Below the pieces are notes generated by a model. The model saw only the letters and a list, made by a program, of their open reading frames with translations. It did no database searches and was not told the DNA's origin. A stretch of DNA of 64,000 nt from assembly GCF_019880585.1 (NCBI RefSeq), contig NZ_JAINVV010000003.1, positions 434,001 through 498,000 of the forward strand. Reading direction: 5' to 3'. Both the position numbers and the translations under genes were made by a program. This DNA comes from Sphingomonas colocasiae. GTDB lineage: Bacteria > Pseudomonadota > Alphaproteobacteria > Sphingomonadales > Sphingomonadaceae. The number at the start of each line of letters is the position of its first letter. The stretch's first letter is position 1. Below, piece after piece: positions 1-7,615 of the stretch.

Positions 1-2
1 TC

Positions 3-1688
3 GTCTACGAGCAATATTGCGCGACCGAGCTGCGCCGTCGCCGCAAGCGCGGCCGCGCAGAGGATCCCGATCGCCGCATCTTCATCAATCCCCGGATCTG
101 CGAGGGATGCGGCGATTGCGGCGTGCAATCCAACTGCATCGCGATCGAGCCGGTCGAAACTCCCTTCGGCCGCAAGCGGCGGATCAACCAGTCCGCCTGC
201 AACAAGGATTTCTCCTGCACCAAGGGCTATTGCCCCAGCTTCGTGACGGTGCATGGCGGCACCCCGAAGACGCGCAGCGCCGGCCGTGGCGCGGACATGC
301 CCGCACAGGCCATGGCATTGCTCGCCGACCTCCCCGAGCCTGTTTCCGCACCGGTCGATACGCCCTTCAGCCTGCTCATCACCGGGATCGGCGGCGCCGG
401 CGTCGTCACCATCGGCGCCCTGCTGGGCATGGCCGCGCATCTCGAAGGCAAGGGATGTTCGGTGCTCGACGTCGCCGGGCTTGCGCAGCGCAACGGCCCG
501 GTCACCAGCCATGTCCGCATCGCCGCGCATCCCGAGCAATTGCACGCCACGCGCATCACCGTCGCCGATCTCGTGCTGGGCTGCGACATCGTCGTGACCA
601 CCGGGCAGGACGTGATGTCGAAACTGGCGGCGGGCACCAGCCGCGCCGTGGTGAACACGCGCGTCGCGCCGACATCGGCCTTTGCCGGCAATCCCGATCT
701 CGACCTGGGCGCGGACCGCATGATGGACCTGATCCGCGCGGCGATCGGGACGAACCAGGCCGAATTCGTCGATGCCGGACGGCTTGCCTATGCGCTGCTC
801 GGCAACGAGATCGGCGCAAACCTGTTCCTGGTCGGCTATGCGCTTCAAAAGGGCTGGATGCCGCTCTCGCTCGGCGCGGTCCTCAAGGCGATCGAGCTGA
901 ACGGCGTGGGCGTGGCGATGAACAGGGCCGCGCTGGCCTGGGGCCGGATCGCGGCGGCGGATCTTGCCGCGGTCCAAAGCCTCGCATCCGACGGCGCGGA
1001 GGAAACGCAGGCAAGCGGGACCGAGACCGCCGATGGCCTGATCGATCGCTTCGCCGACGAACTGGTCGCCTATCAGGACAGCGCCTATGCCGCGCGGTAC
1101 CGGGCGCTTGCCGAACGCGTCCGCGCCGTCGACCGGCGTTTTCCCGACAGGGACGACGCGCTCTCGAAGGCGGTCGCCCGCTATCTCTACAAGCTGATGG
1201 CCTTCAAGGACGAATATGAAGTCGCCCGGCTCTATAGCGACGGCAGCTTCATGCAGGCGATCAGGGCGGAATTCGACGGCGATCTGCGGCTGGAATTCCA
1301 TATGGCGCCGCCGATCCTGCAACGGCGCGATCCGGCGACCGGGCGATACCGGAAACGCCGCTTCGGGCAGGGCACCATGTTTCTCTATACGGTGCTCGCG
1401 AAGCTGAAATTCCTGCGCGGCACGGCGTTCGACATCTTCGGATATGGCAGCCATCGCAAGGCGGAACGCGCGCTGATCGCCGATTACGAGACGATGATCG
1501 CATCGCTGGTCGAGCGGCTAGACAGCGGCAATTACGATCTCGCCGCCGAGATCGCATCCTATCCCGAGCAGATCCGCGGCTATGACACGGTGAAGGACGC
1601 GCATCTCGAAAAGGCGCGGACGCGGCTTGCCGGGCAGCTCGAACGCTTTTTCGCGCCCGCGCCTGCAACCGCCATTCCCGCCGAATAA
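3..1688 (+). CDS. Indolepyruvate ferredoxin oxidoreductase, C-terminal part (5' truncated by window)
   Basis: This is the C-terminal 561 residues of the large fused (IorA-IorB type) indolepyruvate:ferredoxin oxidoreductase, which decarboxylates aryl-pyruvates to aryl-acetyl-CoA with ferredoxin as acceptor. Frame 3 is open from the window edge. It begins in the ferredoxin-like segment, where CEGCGDC followed by a further Cys (bases 99-137) is a 4Fe-4S ligand set. A second Cys-rich stretch (CNKDFSCTKGYC, around bases 198-235) follows. The gamma-type domain starts near base 370 with LLITGIGGAGVVTIGALLG. Full-length family members have about 1,150 residues, so roughly half, including the TPP-binding part, lies outside the window. 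A GTG-started thiolase gene follows after 26 nt, which suggests co-transcription with the downstream acyl-CoA genes. Family assignment is firm; the exact 2-oxo-acid substrate is not. Confidence 0.93.
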   Translation, partial: VYEQYCATELRRRRKRGRAEDPDRRIFINPRICEGCGDCGVQSNCIAIEPVETPFGRKRRINQSACNKDFSCTKGYCPSFVTVHGGTPKTRSAGRGADMPAQAMALLADLPEPVSAPVDTPFSLLITGIGGAGVVTIGALLGMAAHLEGKGCSVLDVAGLAQRNGPVTSHVRIAAHPEQLHATRITVADLVLGCDIVVTTGQDVMSKLAAGTSRAVVNTRVAPTSAFAGNPDLDLGADRMMDLIRAAIGTNQAEFVDAGRLAYALLGNEIGANLFLVGYALQKGWMPLSLGAVLKAIELNGVGVAMNRAALAWGRIAAADLAAVQSLASDGAEETQASGTETADGLIDRFADELVAYQDSAYAARYRALAERVRAVDRRFPDRDDALSKAVARYLYKLMAFKDEYEVARLYSDGSFMQAIRAEFDGDLRLEFHMAPPILQRRDPATGRYRKRRFGQGTMFLYTVLAKLKFLRGTAFDIFGYGSHRKAERALIADYETMIASLVERLDSGNYDLAAEIASYPEQIRGYDTVKDAHLEKARTRLAGQLERFFAPAPATAIPAE

Positions 1689-1714
1689 CCCGCCCATCCG
1701 ATCGGAAACAGGCC

Positions 1715-2860
1715 GTGCTCAAAGACAGGACCGCAATCGTCGGGATCGGCGAAACCCCATTCTCGAAACATCTGGAGGCTTCCGAATTCCAGCTCGCCTG
1801 CCGTGCGATCAAGGCCGCGCTCGACGATGCCGGCATCCCCCCTTCCGAAGTCGATGCGCTTTCCTGTTACACCTATGAGGAGACGCCCGAGTTCGAGATC
1901 GCGCGCAGCCTGGGCATGGGCGATGTCCATTATCTCTCGCAATCGCCGCATGGCGGCGGCGCGGGTTGCGGCGCCGTCGGCCATCTCGCGCTCGCCATCG
2001 CCGCCGGCATCGCCAATGTCGGCGTGGTCTGGCGCTCGCGGAAACGGGGCGCGCGATCGAAACGGCTCTGGGCGGGGGTGCAAAGCACCGTCACCGATCA
2101 CTGGAAATGGTCTCGGCCGCAAGGGTTGCTCCGCCCCGTCGACGAGGTGGCGGTGCTCACCCGGCGCTACATGCACGAATATGGGCTGACGCGTGCGCAA
2201 CTGGCCGAAGTGGCGCTGTCGATGCGGGCCTATGCACAGGGCAATCCGCGCGCTCTGATGGGCGGACGGGCGCTCTCGCTCGACGAGTATCTGGGCGCGC
2301 GGATGATCTCCGATCCGCTGTGTCTGTACGACAATTGCCTGGAAAGCGACGGCGCGATCGCGCTGGTGCTCGTGCGCGCCGACCGCGCCGCAGACGGGCC
2401 GCAACCGCCGGTGCATATCCACGCCTTTTCGCAGGGCATGAAGGCGCAGCATCAGCTGATGACCGATTATCACAGCGCCGATCCGCTACGCAGTTCATCC
2501 TGGAGCTGCGCCGCCAATCTCTGGCGGCAATCCGATATCGGGCCCGGCGATATCGATGTCGCCCAGCTCTACGACGCCTTTGCGCCCCTGGTGCTGTTCA
2601 GCCTGGAAGCCTATGGCTTCTGCGAACGCGGCGAGGCCGGCGATTTAGCCGCGCGCGGCGAACTGCGCCCGGGCGGCAGCCTGCCCGTCAACACATCGGG
2701 CGGCAGCCTGTCCGAAGTCTATCTGCACGGCATGAACCTGATGACCGAAGCGGTGAAGCAGCTTCGCGGCAGCGCGCATACCCAGATCGCGGGCGCGAAA
2801 ACCTGCCTGGTCACATCATGCGACACGACCCCGAACGGCGCGCTGATCCTGCGCAATTGA
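1715..2860 (+). CDS. Thiolase-fold protein, SCP-x/Ltp type
   Basis: A 381-residue thiolase-superfamily protein of the sterol-carrier/lipid-transfer type, with a GTG start 26 nt after the preceding stop. The N-terminal signature (AIVGIGETPFSKHLEASEF) and the C-terminal NTSGGSLSEVYLHGMN block, with the active-site His, are typical. The position that normally carries the acyl-accepting Cys (in NNNCATGS of SCP-x thiolases) reads HGGGAGCGAVGH at residues 79-90. By my alignment the nucleophile position is Gly, and Cys85 sits three residues later. Loss of the nucleophile is known from Ltp2-like retro-aldolases that cleave side-chain CoA esters. Those normally pair with a DUF35 (Zn-ribbon/OB) protein, and none is encoded next to this gene. 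The neighbours (acyl-CoA dehydrogenase, SDR, KstD-like flavoprotein) fit degradation of a CoA ester. Whether it acts as a thiolase or an aldolase is open. Confidence 0.85.
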   Translation: MLKDRTAIVGIGETPFSKHLEASEFQLACRAIKAALDDAGIPPSEVDALSCYTYEETPEFEIARSLGMGDVHYLSQSPHGGGAGCGAVGHLALAIAAGIANVGVVWRSRKRGARSKRLWAGVQSTVTDHWKWSRPQGLLRPVDEVAVLTRRYMHEYGLTRAQLAEVALSMRAYAQGNPRALMGGRALSLDEYLGARMISDPLCLYDNCLESDGAIALVLVRADRAADGPQPPVHIHAFSQGMKAQHQLMTDYHSADPLRSSSWSCAANLWRQSDIGPGDIDVAQLYDAFAPLVLFSLEAYGFCERGEAGDLAARGELRPGGSLPVNTSGGSLSEVYLHGMNLMTEAVKQLRGSAHTQIAGAKTCLVTSCDTTPNGALILRN

Positions 2861-2987
2861 AGCCGAAAACGAGTTCAAAATGAGCCGGATCGAAGGGTAC
2901 GCACCGATCCATCCAGTTCTTCCGGCTAGCGATTTTCGAGCAGATCGGACGATCGTTCCCGAACGACGAATATTAGAGGACCAGAGC

Positions 2988-4145
2988 GTGACGCCACCGC
3001 AATTCCTGCCGATTGGAAGAACGATCTTCTCGAGCGAACATGATCTTTTCCGCGCCAATGTCCGCCGCTTCATGCAGGATTTCGTGATCCCGAACCTCGA
3101 CAAGTGGAACAGGCAATGCCACCCGGACAGGGATGTCTGGCTGGAGGCGGGCAAGCACGGTTTCCTGTGCGTCACCACGCCGGAAAAATATGGTGGCGCG
3201 GGTGCCGACCGCAAATACAGCGCGGTGCTGATCGAGGAGCAGCAGCGCGCGAACGCCGCCGGCCCCGGCTTCGTCATGCATTCCGAAATCGTCGCCGGAT
3301 ATATCGAGCGCTTCGGGGACGAGGCGCAGAAACAGGCATGGCTTCCCAGGATGGCGCGCGGCGAGGTCATCGGCTCGCTCGCCATGACCGAGCCGCGCGG
3401 CGGATCCGATCTGCGGGCGATCTCGACGCGCGCCGTGGTCGATGGCGACGATTATCTGATCAACGGATCCAAGACCTTCATCACCAACGGCTATATCACC
3501 GATCTGATCATCCTGGCCGCGAAGACCGAACAGGATGACGGTTCCAGCGGCCTTTCGCTGTTCCTGGTGGAAGCCGACCGCAACGGCGTCAGCAAGAGCC
3601 TGCCGCTCGACAAGGTCGGGCAAAAGGCACAGGACGCGGCGGAACTCTTCTTCGACAGCGTCCGCATTCCCCGAAGCAACCTGCTGGGCCGCCAGGGCGA
3701 AGGGCTGCGCTATCTGATGCAGGAACTGGCATGGGAGCGGCTGATGATCGCCATCCGCGCCACCGCCGGCTGCGAGGTCGCGCTTGAATCGACAGTGGAC
3801 TACGTCAAATCGCGCAGCGCCTTCGGCCAGAAGCTCGTCGAATTCCAGAATACCCGGTTCAAGCTCGCCGAATGCAAGACCAAGACGCAGATCGCCCGCG
3901 TCTATATCGATCAATGCATAGACCTCGCATCGGCCGGCCGGCTCGACGCCGAAGCGTCCGCCATGGCGAAATGGTGGTGCACCGAATTGCAGAACCGCGT
4001 GCTGGACGAATGCGTCCAGCTGCATGGCGGCTATGGCTATATGCTCGAATATCCGGTGGCCCGGGCCTGGACCGATGCGCGCGCGCAGATGATCTATGGC
4101 GGCACCAACGAGATCATGAAGGAAATCATCGCGAGGAGCTTTTGA
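2988..4145 (+). CDS. Acyl-CoA dehydrogenase family protein
   Basis: An FAD-dependent acyl-CoA dehydrogenase of 385 residues (alpha,beta-desaturation of an acyl-CoA). I chose the GTG at 2988 because GAGGA at 2976-2980 lies 7 nt upstream and the product then begins like other family members. An in-frame ATG at 2880 would add 36 residues encoded by unusually AT-rich DNA with no good ribosome-binding site. Visible family blocks are SLAMTEPRGGSDL (FAD/substrate region), SRSAFGQKLVEFQ and the C-terminal LHGGYGYMLEYPVAR and IYGGTNEI. The last block has Gly371 where medium-chain enzymes carry the catalytic Glu. Glu250 in LAWERLMI matches the alternative base of isovaleryl- and long-chain-type enzymes. 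It lies between the thiolase-fold gene and the SDR gene, with a 2-nt gap to the latter. Confidence 0.92.
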   Translation: MTPPQFLPIGRTIFSSEHDLFRANVRRFMQDFVIPNLDKWNRQCHPDRDVWLEAGKHGFLCVTTPEKYGGAGADRKYSAVLIEEQQRANAAGPGFVMHSEIVAGYIERFGDEAQKQAWLPRMARGEVIGSLAMTEPRGGSDLRAISTRAVVDGDDYLINGSKTFITNGYITDLIILAAKTEQDDGSSGLSLFLVEADRNGVSKSLPLDKVGQKAQDAAELFFDSVRIPRSNLLGRQGEGLRYLMQELAWERLMIAIRATAGCEVALESTVDYVKSRSAFGQKLVEFQNTRFKLAECKTKTQIARVYIDQCIDLASAGRLDAEASAMAKWWCTELQNRVLDECVQLHGGYGYMLEYPVARAWTDARAQMIYGGTNEIMKEIIARSF

Positions 4146-4147
4146 CC

Positions 4148-4924
4148 ATGGCCGCATCCCCCGATTTTCCCGATGACGGCGGCGTGGCGCTCGTCATCGG
4201 CGGCAGCGGCGGCATCGGCCGGGCGATCTGCGAAAAGCTTGCCTCGGCAGGCGCCGATATCGTGCTCACCTATCGCACCAACCAGGCGGCGGCGGATGCC
4301 GTGGCCGAGGCGGTTCGCGGCCATGGCCGCACCGCCGATTGCCTGCCGCTCGCACTCGAAGACGAGGCGGCGGTCGCCAGCAGCTGCGCGCAGATCGTCG
4401 CGAAGCACGGGCGCATCCATACCGTGGTGAACGCCGCCGGATCGCATATCTCGATGAAGTTCGTCGGCGATATCGATCCGGGCGAGTTCCGGCAGGTGAT
4501 GGATGCCGATACCAACGGCTTCTTCAACCTGGCCCATGCGCTGCTGCCCCATATGCGCCAGCGCGGCGGCAGTTTCGTGACGATCAGCACCACCGGTCTT
4601 TCAAGATGGCCCGCGAAGGATGCGCTGTCGGTGGTGCCCAAGGCGGCGATCGACGCGCTGATGACCGGCATCGCGCGCGAGGAGGGTCGCAGCGGCATCC
4701 GCGCCAACACCGTCGCGCTCGGCCTGATCGACGCGGGGCTGTTCCGCAAGCTGATCGGCATCGCCTATGACGAGCGCTATATCGAGGCGGCGATCCGCAA
4801 TTCGGCGCTGAAACGGCTGGGAACCGCCGACGAGGTCGCCGAGGCGGTGCTGTTCTTCGCGTCGTACCGCGCACGCTTCGTCACCGGACAGACGCTCACA
4901 CTGGACGGCGGCTACAGCCTGTAA
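4148..4924 (+). CDS. SDR-family oxidoreductase with altered catalytic triad
   Basis: A short-chain dehydrogenase/reductase of 258 residues, starting 2 nt after the acyl-CoA dehydrogenase stop. The Rossmann signature GGSGGIG is at residues 18-24, NAAG at 95-98, and the C-terminal VTGQTLTLDGGYSL is typical of the classical family. The catalytic positions are unusual. The Ser position reads Thr148 (ISTTG) and the YxxxK motif reads SVVPK (161-165), so the proton-donating Tyr is Ser while Lys165 is kept. No frameshift is needed to explain this, since the reading continues cleanly on both sides. It probably binds NAD(P), but classical hydride-transfer chemistry on a carbonyl is doubtful. A noncanonical reductase or dehydratase/isomerase role within the pathway is possible. 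Confidence 0.9.
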   Translation: MAASPDFPDDGGVALVIGGSGGIGRAICEKLASAGADIVLTYRTNQAAADAVAEAVRGHGRTADCLPLALEDEAAVASSCAQIVAKHGRIHTVVNAAGSHISMKFVGDIDPGEFRQVMDADTNGFFNLAHALLPHMRQRGGSFVTISTTGLSRWPAKDALSVVPKAAIDALMTGIAREEGRSGIRANTVALGLIDAGLFRKLIGIAYDERYIEAAIRNSALKRLGTADEVAEAVLFFASYRARFVTGQTLTLDGGYSL

Positions 4925-4952
4925 ACCCGAACGCCCTTTCGTGGAGGACCAT

Positions 4953-6644
4953 ATGAACACGGATTTCGACGTCGTCATATGCGGATCCGGCGCGGGCGGC
5001 CTGCTTGCCGCCGTCCGCCTGCACGATCTGGGCCTGCGCCCGGTCGTCATCGAAAAGGCGCGGCGTTACGGCGGCACCTCCGCCACGTCGGGCGGCGGCA
5101 TCTGGATCCCCGATCACGGCATCGGCGGAGAAAACGACGATCGCGAACAGGCGCTTACCTATCTCCACGCGGTCAGCAGGAACAGCTTCCGCGTCGACAA
5201 GCTCGAGGCCTATGTCGACCATGGGCGGGAGATGATCGGGTATCTCGCCCAGATCGGCGTGCCGATGATGCCGGTTCCCGGCTTTCCCGATTATATCGCG
5301 GGGGCGCCGGGCGCTTCGACGGGGCGCTCGCTGTTTCCGACCGAATTGGACGGCGCTGAGCTTGGCGAGGCGTTCTTCAATCTGCGGGAATCGCCGTTGG
5401 GATACCGGCTGTTCGGTCGATATGCCCTCAATCTCCCGCAATCCTTCGCCCTGTCCGCCCGGGGCCCCGGCTGGCAATGGGTCGCCGCCCGGCTGATCCT
5501 GAAATATTGGCTGGACCTGTCATGGCGACGCAGAACGCGCCACGATCGGCGGCTCACCATGGGCCGGGCGCTGATCGGCGGATTGCGCAAGGCCATGCTC
5601 GATCGGGATATTCCGCTGCTGCTCGATTGCGGGGCGACCGGCCTGACCGTGGACCAGGGACGCGTGACCGGCGTCGACGCGGCCTTCAAGGGCAATGCGG
5701 TGCGGTTCGGCGCCCGTGCCGGGGTGATCCTGGCGGCGGGCGGCTTCGAACAGAATCAGGCGCTTCGCGACGAGCTGCTGCCCGTTCCGACCGACGCGAG
5801 ATGGAGCCTGACGCCCAAGGGCATGAATGTCGGCGATGCGCTGCTGATGGGAAGCCGGATCGGCGCCGACACCGAATGCCTGGACGCGAACTGGTGGGCG
5901 CCGAGCATGCAGCTGCCGTCGCGCGCCGTCCCCAATCTCGACGTCGCGCAGCCGATGTTCTTCGACCATCGCCACCCCTTCAGCCTGTGCGTCAACCGGC
6001 TCGGCCGCCGCTTCGTCAACGAAAGCTGCTCCTATGACGAGTTCGGCCAGGCGATGATCGCGGATCACCAGCGGACCGGCGCCAACATCCCCTGCTGGAT
6101 GATCTTCGACGCCAAGTTCCGCGCGCGCTATCCCTGCGGCGCGATCCTGCCCAGCTTCGTGATGCCCGATCGCGGCCTTCCCGCCGAATGGTGGGACAGC
6201 TATATCTTCAAGGCGGACAGCATCGCGGCGCTCGCGGTGAAGATGGGCGTCGATGCAGCCGCGCTGGCCGAAACGGTCAGAACGATGAATCTCTATGCCG
6301 GGAACGGCAAGGACGAGGCGTTCGGCCGCGGCGAAAACGGTTTCGACCGCTATTTCGGCAAGAGTGATGTCGGCCCCAATCCGTGCATGGGGCCGGTCGA
6401 CACGCCGCCCTATTATGCGGTCAGGATCGATCTTGGCGACCTGGGAAGCAAGGGCGGGCTCAAGACCGACGCCAGCGGACGGGTGATGCCAAGGGAGGGA
6501 ACGGCGCTGTCCAATCTCTACGCGATCGGCAACAGCGCGGGTTCACCCTTCGGCAATTGCTATCCGGGCGGCGGGGGCACTTTGGGGCCGGCGACCGTAT
6601 TCGCCTATATCGCGGCCAACCATATCGCCGGCCGCGTCCGATAG
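4953..6644 (+). CDS. FAD-dependent oxidoreductase, KstD / fumarate reductase flavoprotein family
   Basis: A 563-residue flavoprotein. I placed the start at the ATG at 4953, since GGAGGA at 4943-4948 is well spaced; the upstream in-frame GTG at 4941 overlaps that ribosome-binding site. The N-terminus has the dinucleotide fold CGSGAGG (residues 10-16), the acidic end of beta-2 (VVIEKA) and the GGTSATSGGGIWIP block of the family. The C-terminus has AIGNSAGSPFGNCYPGGGG, the FAD-binding cap shared with 3-ketosteroid delta-1-dehydrogenases. Such enzymes introduce a C=C bond next to a ring ketone, or reduce one. With the acyl-CoA dehydrogenase, SDR and thiolase-fold genes upstream it completes a plausible ring or side-chain desaturation pathway. 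I cannot tell steroid from other cyclic ketone substrates. Confidence 0.88.
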   Translation: MNTDFDVVICGSGAGGLLAAVRLHDLGLRPVVIEKARRYGGTSATSGGGIWIPDHGIGGENDDREQALTYLHAVSRNSFRVDKLEAYVDHGREMIGYLAQIGVPMMPVPGFPDYIAGAPGASTGRSLFPTELDGAELGEAFFNLRESPLGYRLFGRYALNLPQSFALSARGPGWQWVAARLILKYWLDLSWRRRTRHDRRLTMGRALIGGLRKAMLDRDIPLLLDCGATGLTVDQGRVTGVDAAFKGNAVRFGARAGVILAAGGFEQNQALRDELLPVPTDARWSLTPKGMNVGDALLMGSRIGADTECLDANWWAPSMQLPSRAVPNLDVAQPMFFDHRHPFSLCVNRLGRRFVNESCSYDEFGQAMIADHQRTGANIPCWMIFDAKFRARYPCGAILPSFVMPDRGLPAEWWDSYIFKADSIAALAVKMGVDAAALAETVRTMNLYAGNGKDEAFGRGENGFDRYFGKSDVGPNPCMGPVDTPPYYAVRIDLGDLGSKGGLKTDASGRVMPREGTALSNLYAIGNSAGSPFGNCYPGGGGTLGPATVFAYIAANHIAGRVR

Positions 6645-6650
6645 ATCCGG

Positions 6651-7295
6651 TCAGGCCGGCACGGCGCCTTCCGCGGCGCTGGGCCGATACAGCGCGTCCC
6701 CGGCCTTCATATATCCCATCGACAGCCGCACCATCTCGTCGATGAACGCTTCGTCGGTCAGGTCGGCGGGTTCTTCCAATATGTAGCGCCTGATGTTCGA
6801 CAGCACCGCGATCTCGAGGATGTTGAGCGACCGATCGAGATCCTTGACCGTGATCTCCCCGGCATGGCGTTCGAACAGCGCCCTGCTGGTGGCGTGGGTG
6901 AATTTCTCCACCGACAGGTTGCGGGTCAGTTCGACAAGTTCGGGCGTCTGCTTGGACAGCGAATAGAGAAGCACCTTATGCTCGCGAAAATTGTCGAGCA
7001 GATAGGTCAATATCCTGCGGCTCGCATCCGCCAGCGGCAAATCCATCGATTCCTGCAGGATGATGCGCACGCCGTTGGCCAGCCGGGAAACCTTCAGTTC
7101 GATCAATGCGGAGAGCAGCGAATCCTTGTTCGGAAAATATTGATAGAGCGATCCGATGCTGACGCCGGCACGCTCCGCAATATAATTGGTCGTGGCCTTG
7201 TCGTACCCATCCTTCAGGATGATGATCTCCGCCGCCTCCAGGATCGCTTCCGATGTGACCTTGGCCCGGCTCTGTATCGGTGTTTTCCGTCGCAA
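6651..7295 (-). CDS. TetR-family transcriptional regulator
   Basis: A 214-residue TetR-type regulator convergent with the KstD-like gene (6-nt gap between stops). The N-terminal helix-turn-helix is clear: ILEAAEIIILKDGYDKATTN followed by IAERAGVSIGSLYQYFPNKD (about residues 18-57). The C-terminal ligand domain is unremarkable in length. The reading frame has no ATG at its head. It most likely begins with the TTG at 7293-7295, because an in-frame stop lies two codons upstream and AAAGG precedes it. A short inverted repeat TTCAA-GCCT-TTGAA (7298-7311) touches the start and could be an autoregulatory operator. It may control the upstream catabolic cluster or itself; the sequence does not decide. 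Confidence 0.9.
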   Translation of the reverse strand: MRRKTPIQSRAKVTSEAILEAAEIIILKDGYDKATTNYIAERAGVSIGSLYQYFPNKDSLLSALIELKVSRLANGVRIILQESMDLPLADASRRILTYLLDNFREHKVLLYSLSKQTPELVELTRNLSVEKFTHATSRALFERHAGEITVKDLDRSLNILEIAVLSNIRRYILEEPADLTDEAFIDEMVRLSMGYMKAGDALYRPSAAEGAVPA

Positions 7296-7557
7296 TGTTC
7301 AAGCCTTTGAATTTTTGATCTTGTTGACGAAGACTGCGGGATACGCGCTTGGGCGACTCACCTCTCCCGAATATTCCGCATCCTCTCAAATCGCGACATG
7401 GCGATCCCTCCACAGGCGGTTTTCGACTATCAGTCATCGACCGGCTTCGCCATTGGAAAATGGGCCGGATTTCCCGGAGAAAGACGTCCAGCCCATCCGC
7501 AAAGGCCGTACGGCGGCACCTCGTGCCCGACGCTTCCGTGGTCGTGCAAGAAACCGC

Positions 7558-7588
7558 TTGACCTCAACATTGGTTGAGGAATTATCCA
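7558..7588 (+). promoter_or_regulatory. MerR/SoxR-type promoter with palindrome in a 19-bp spacer
   Basis: TTGACC (7558-7563, -35) and TATCCA (7583-7588, -10) are separated by exactly 19 bp. An 18-bp operator CCTCAAC-ATTG-GTTGAGG (7562-7579) fills the spacer. The over-long spacer with a centred palindrome is the hallmark of MerR-family activators. The 7-4-7 layout and the following GAATTAT are close to the E. coli soxS promoter with its SoxR box (CCTCAAG-TTAA-CTTGAGG), from which the half-sites differ by one base. The ATG of the N-acetyltransferase gene follows 28 nt after the -10, with CAGGAG as ribosome-binding site. No MerR-family gene lies in the 7296-7557 interval, where I see no gene, so the regulator is encoded elsewhere. 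Confidence 0.72.
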
Positions 7589-7615
7589 CGCGCTCCCACG
7601 ACAGGAGCCCCGCGC

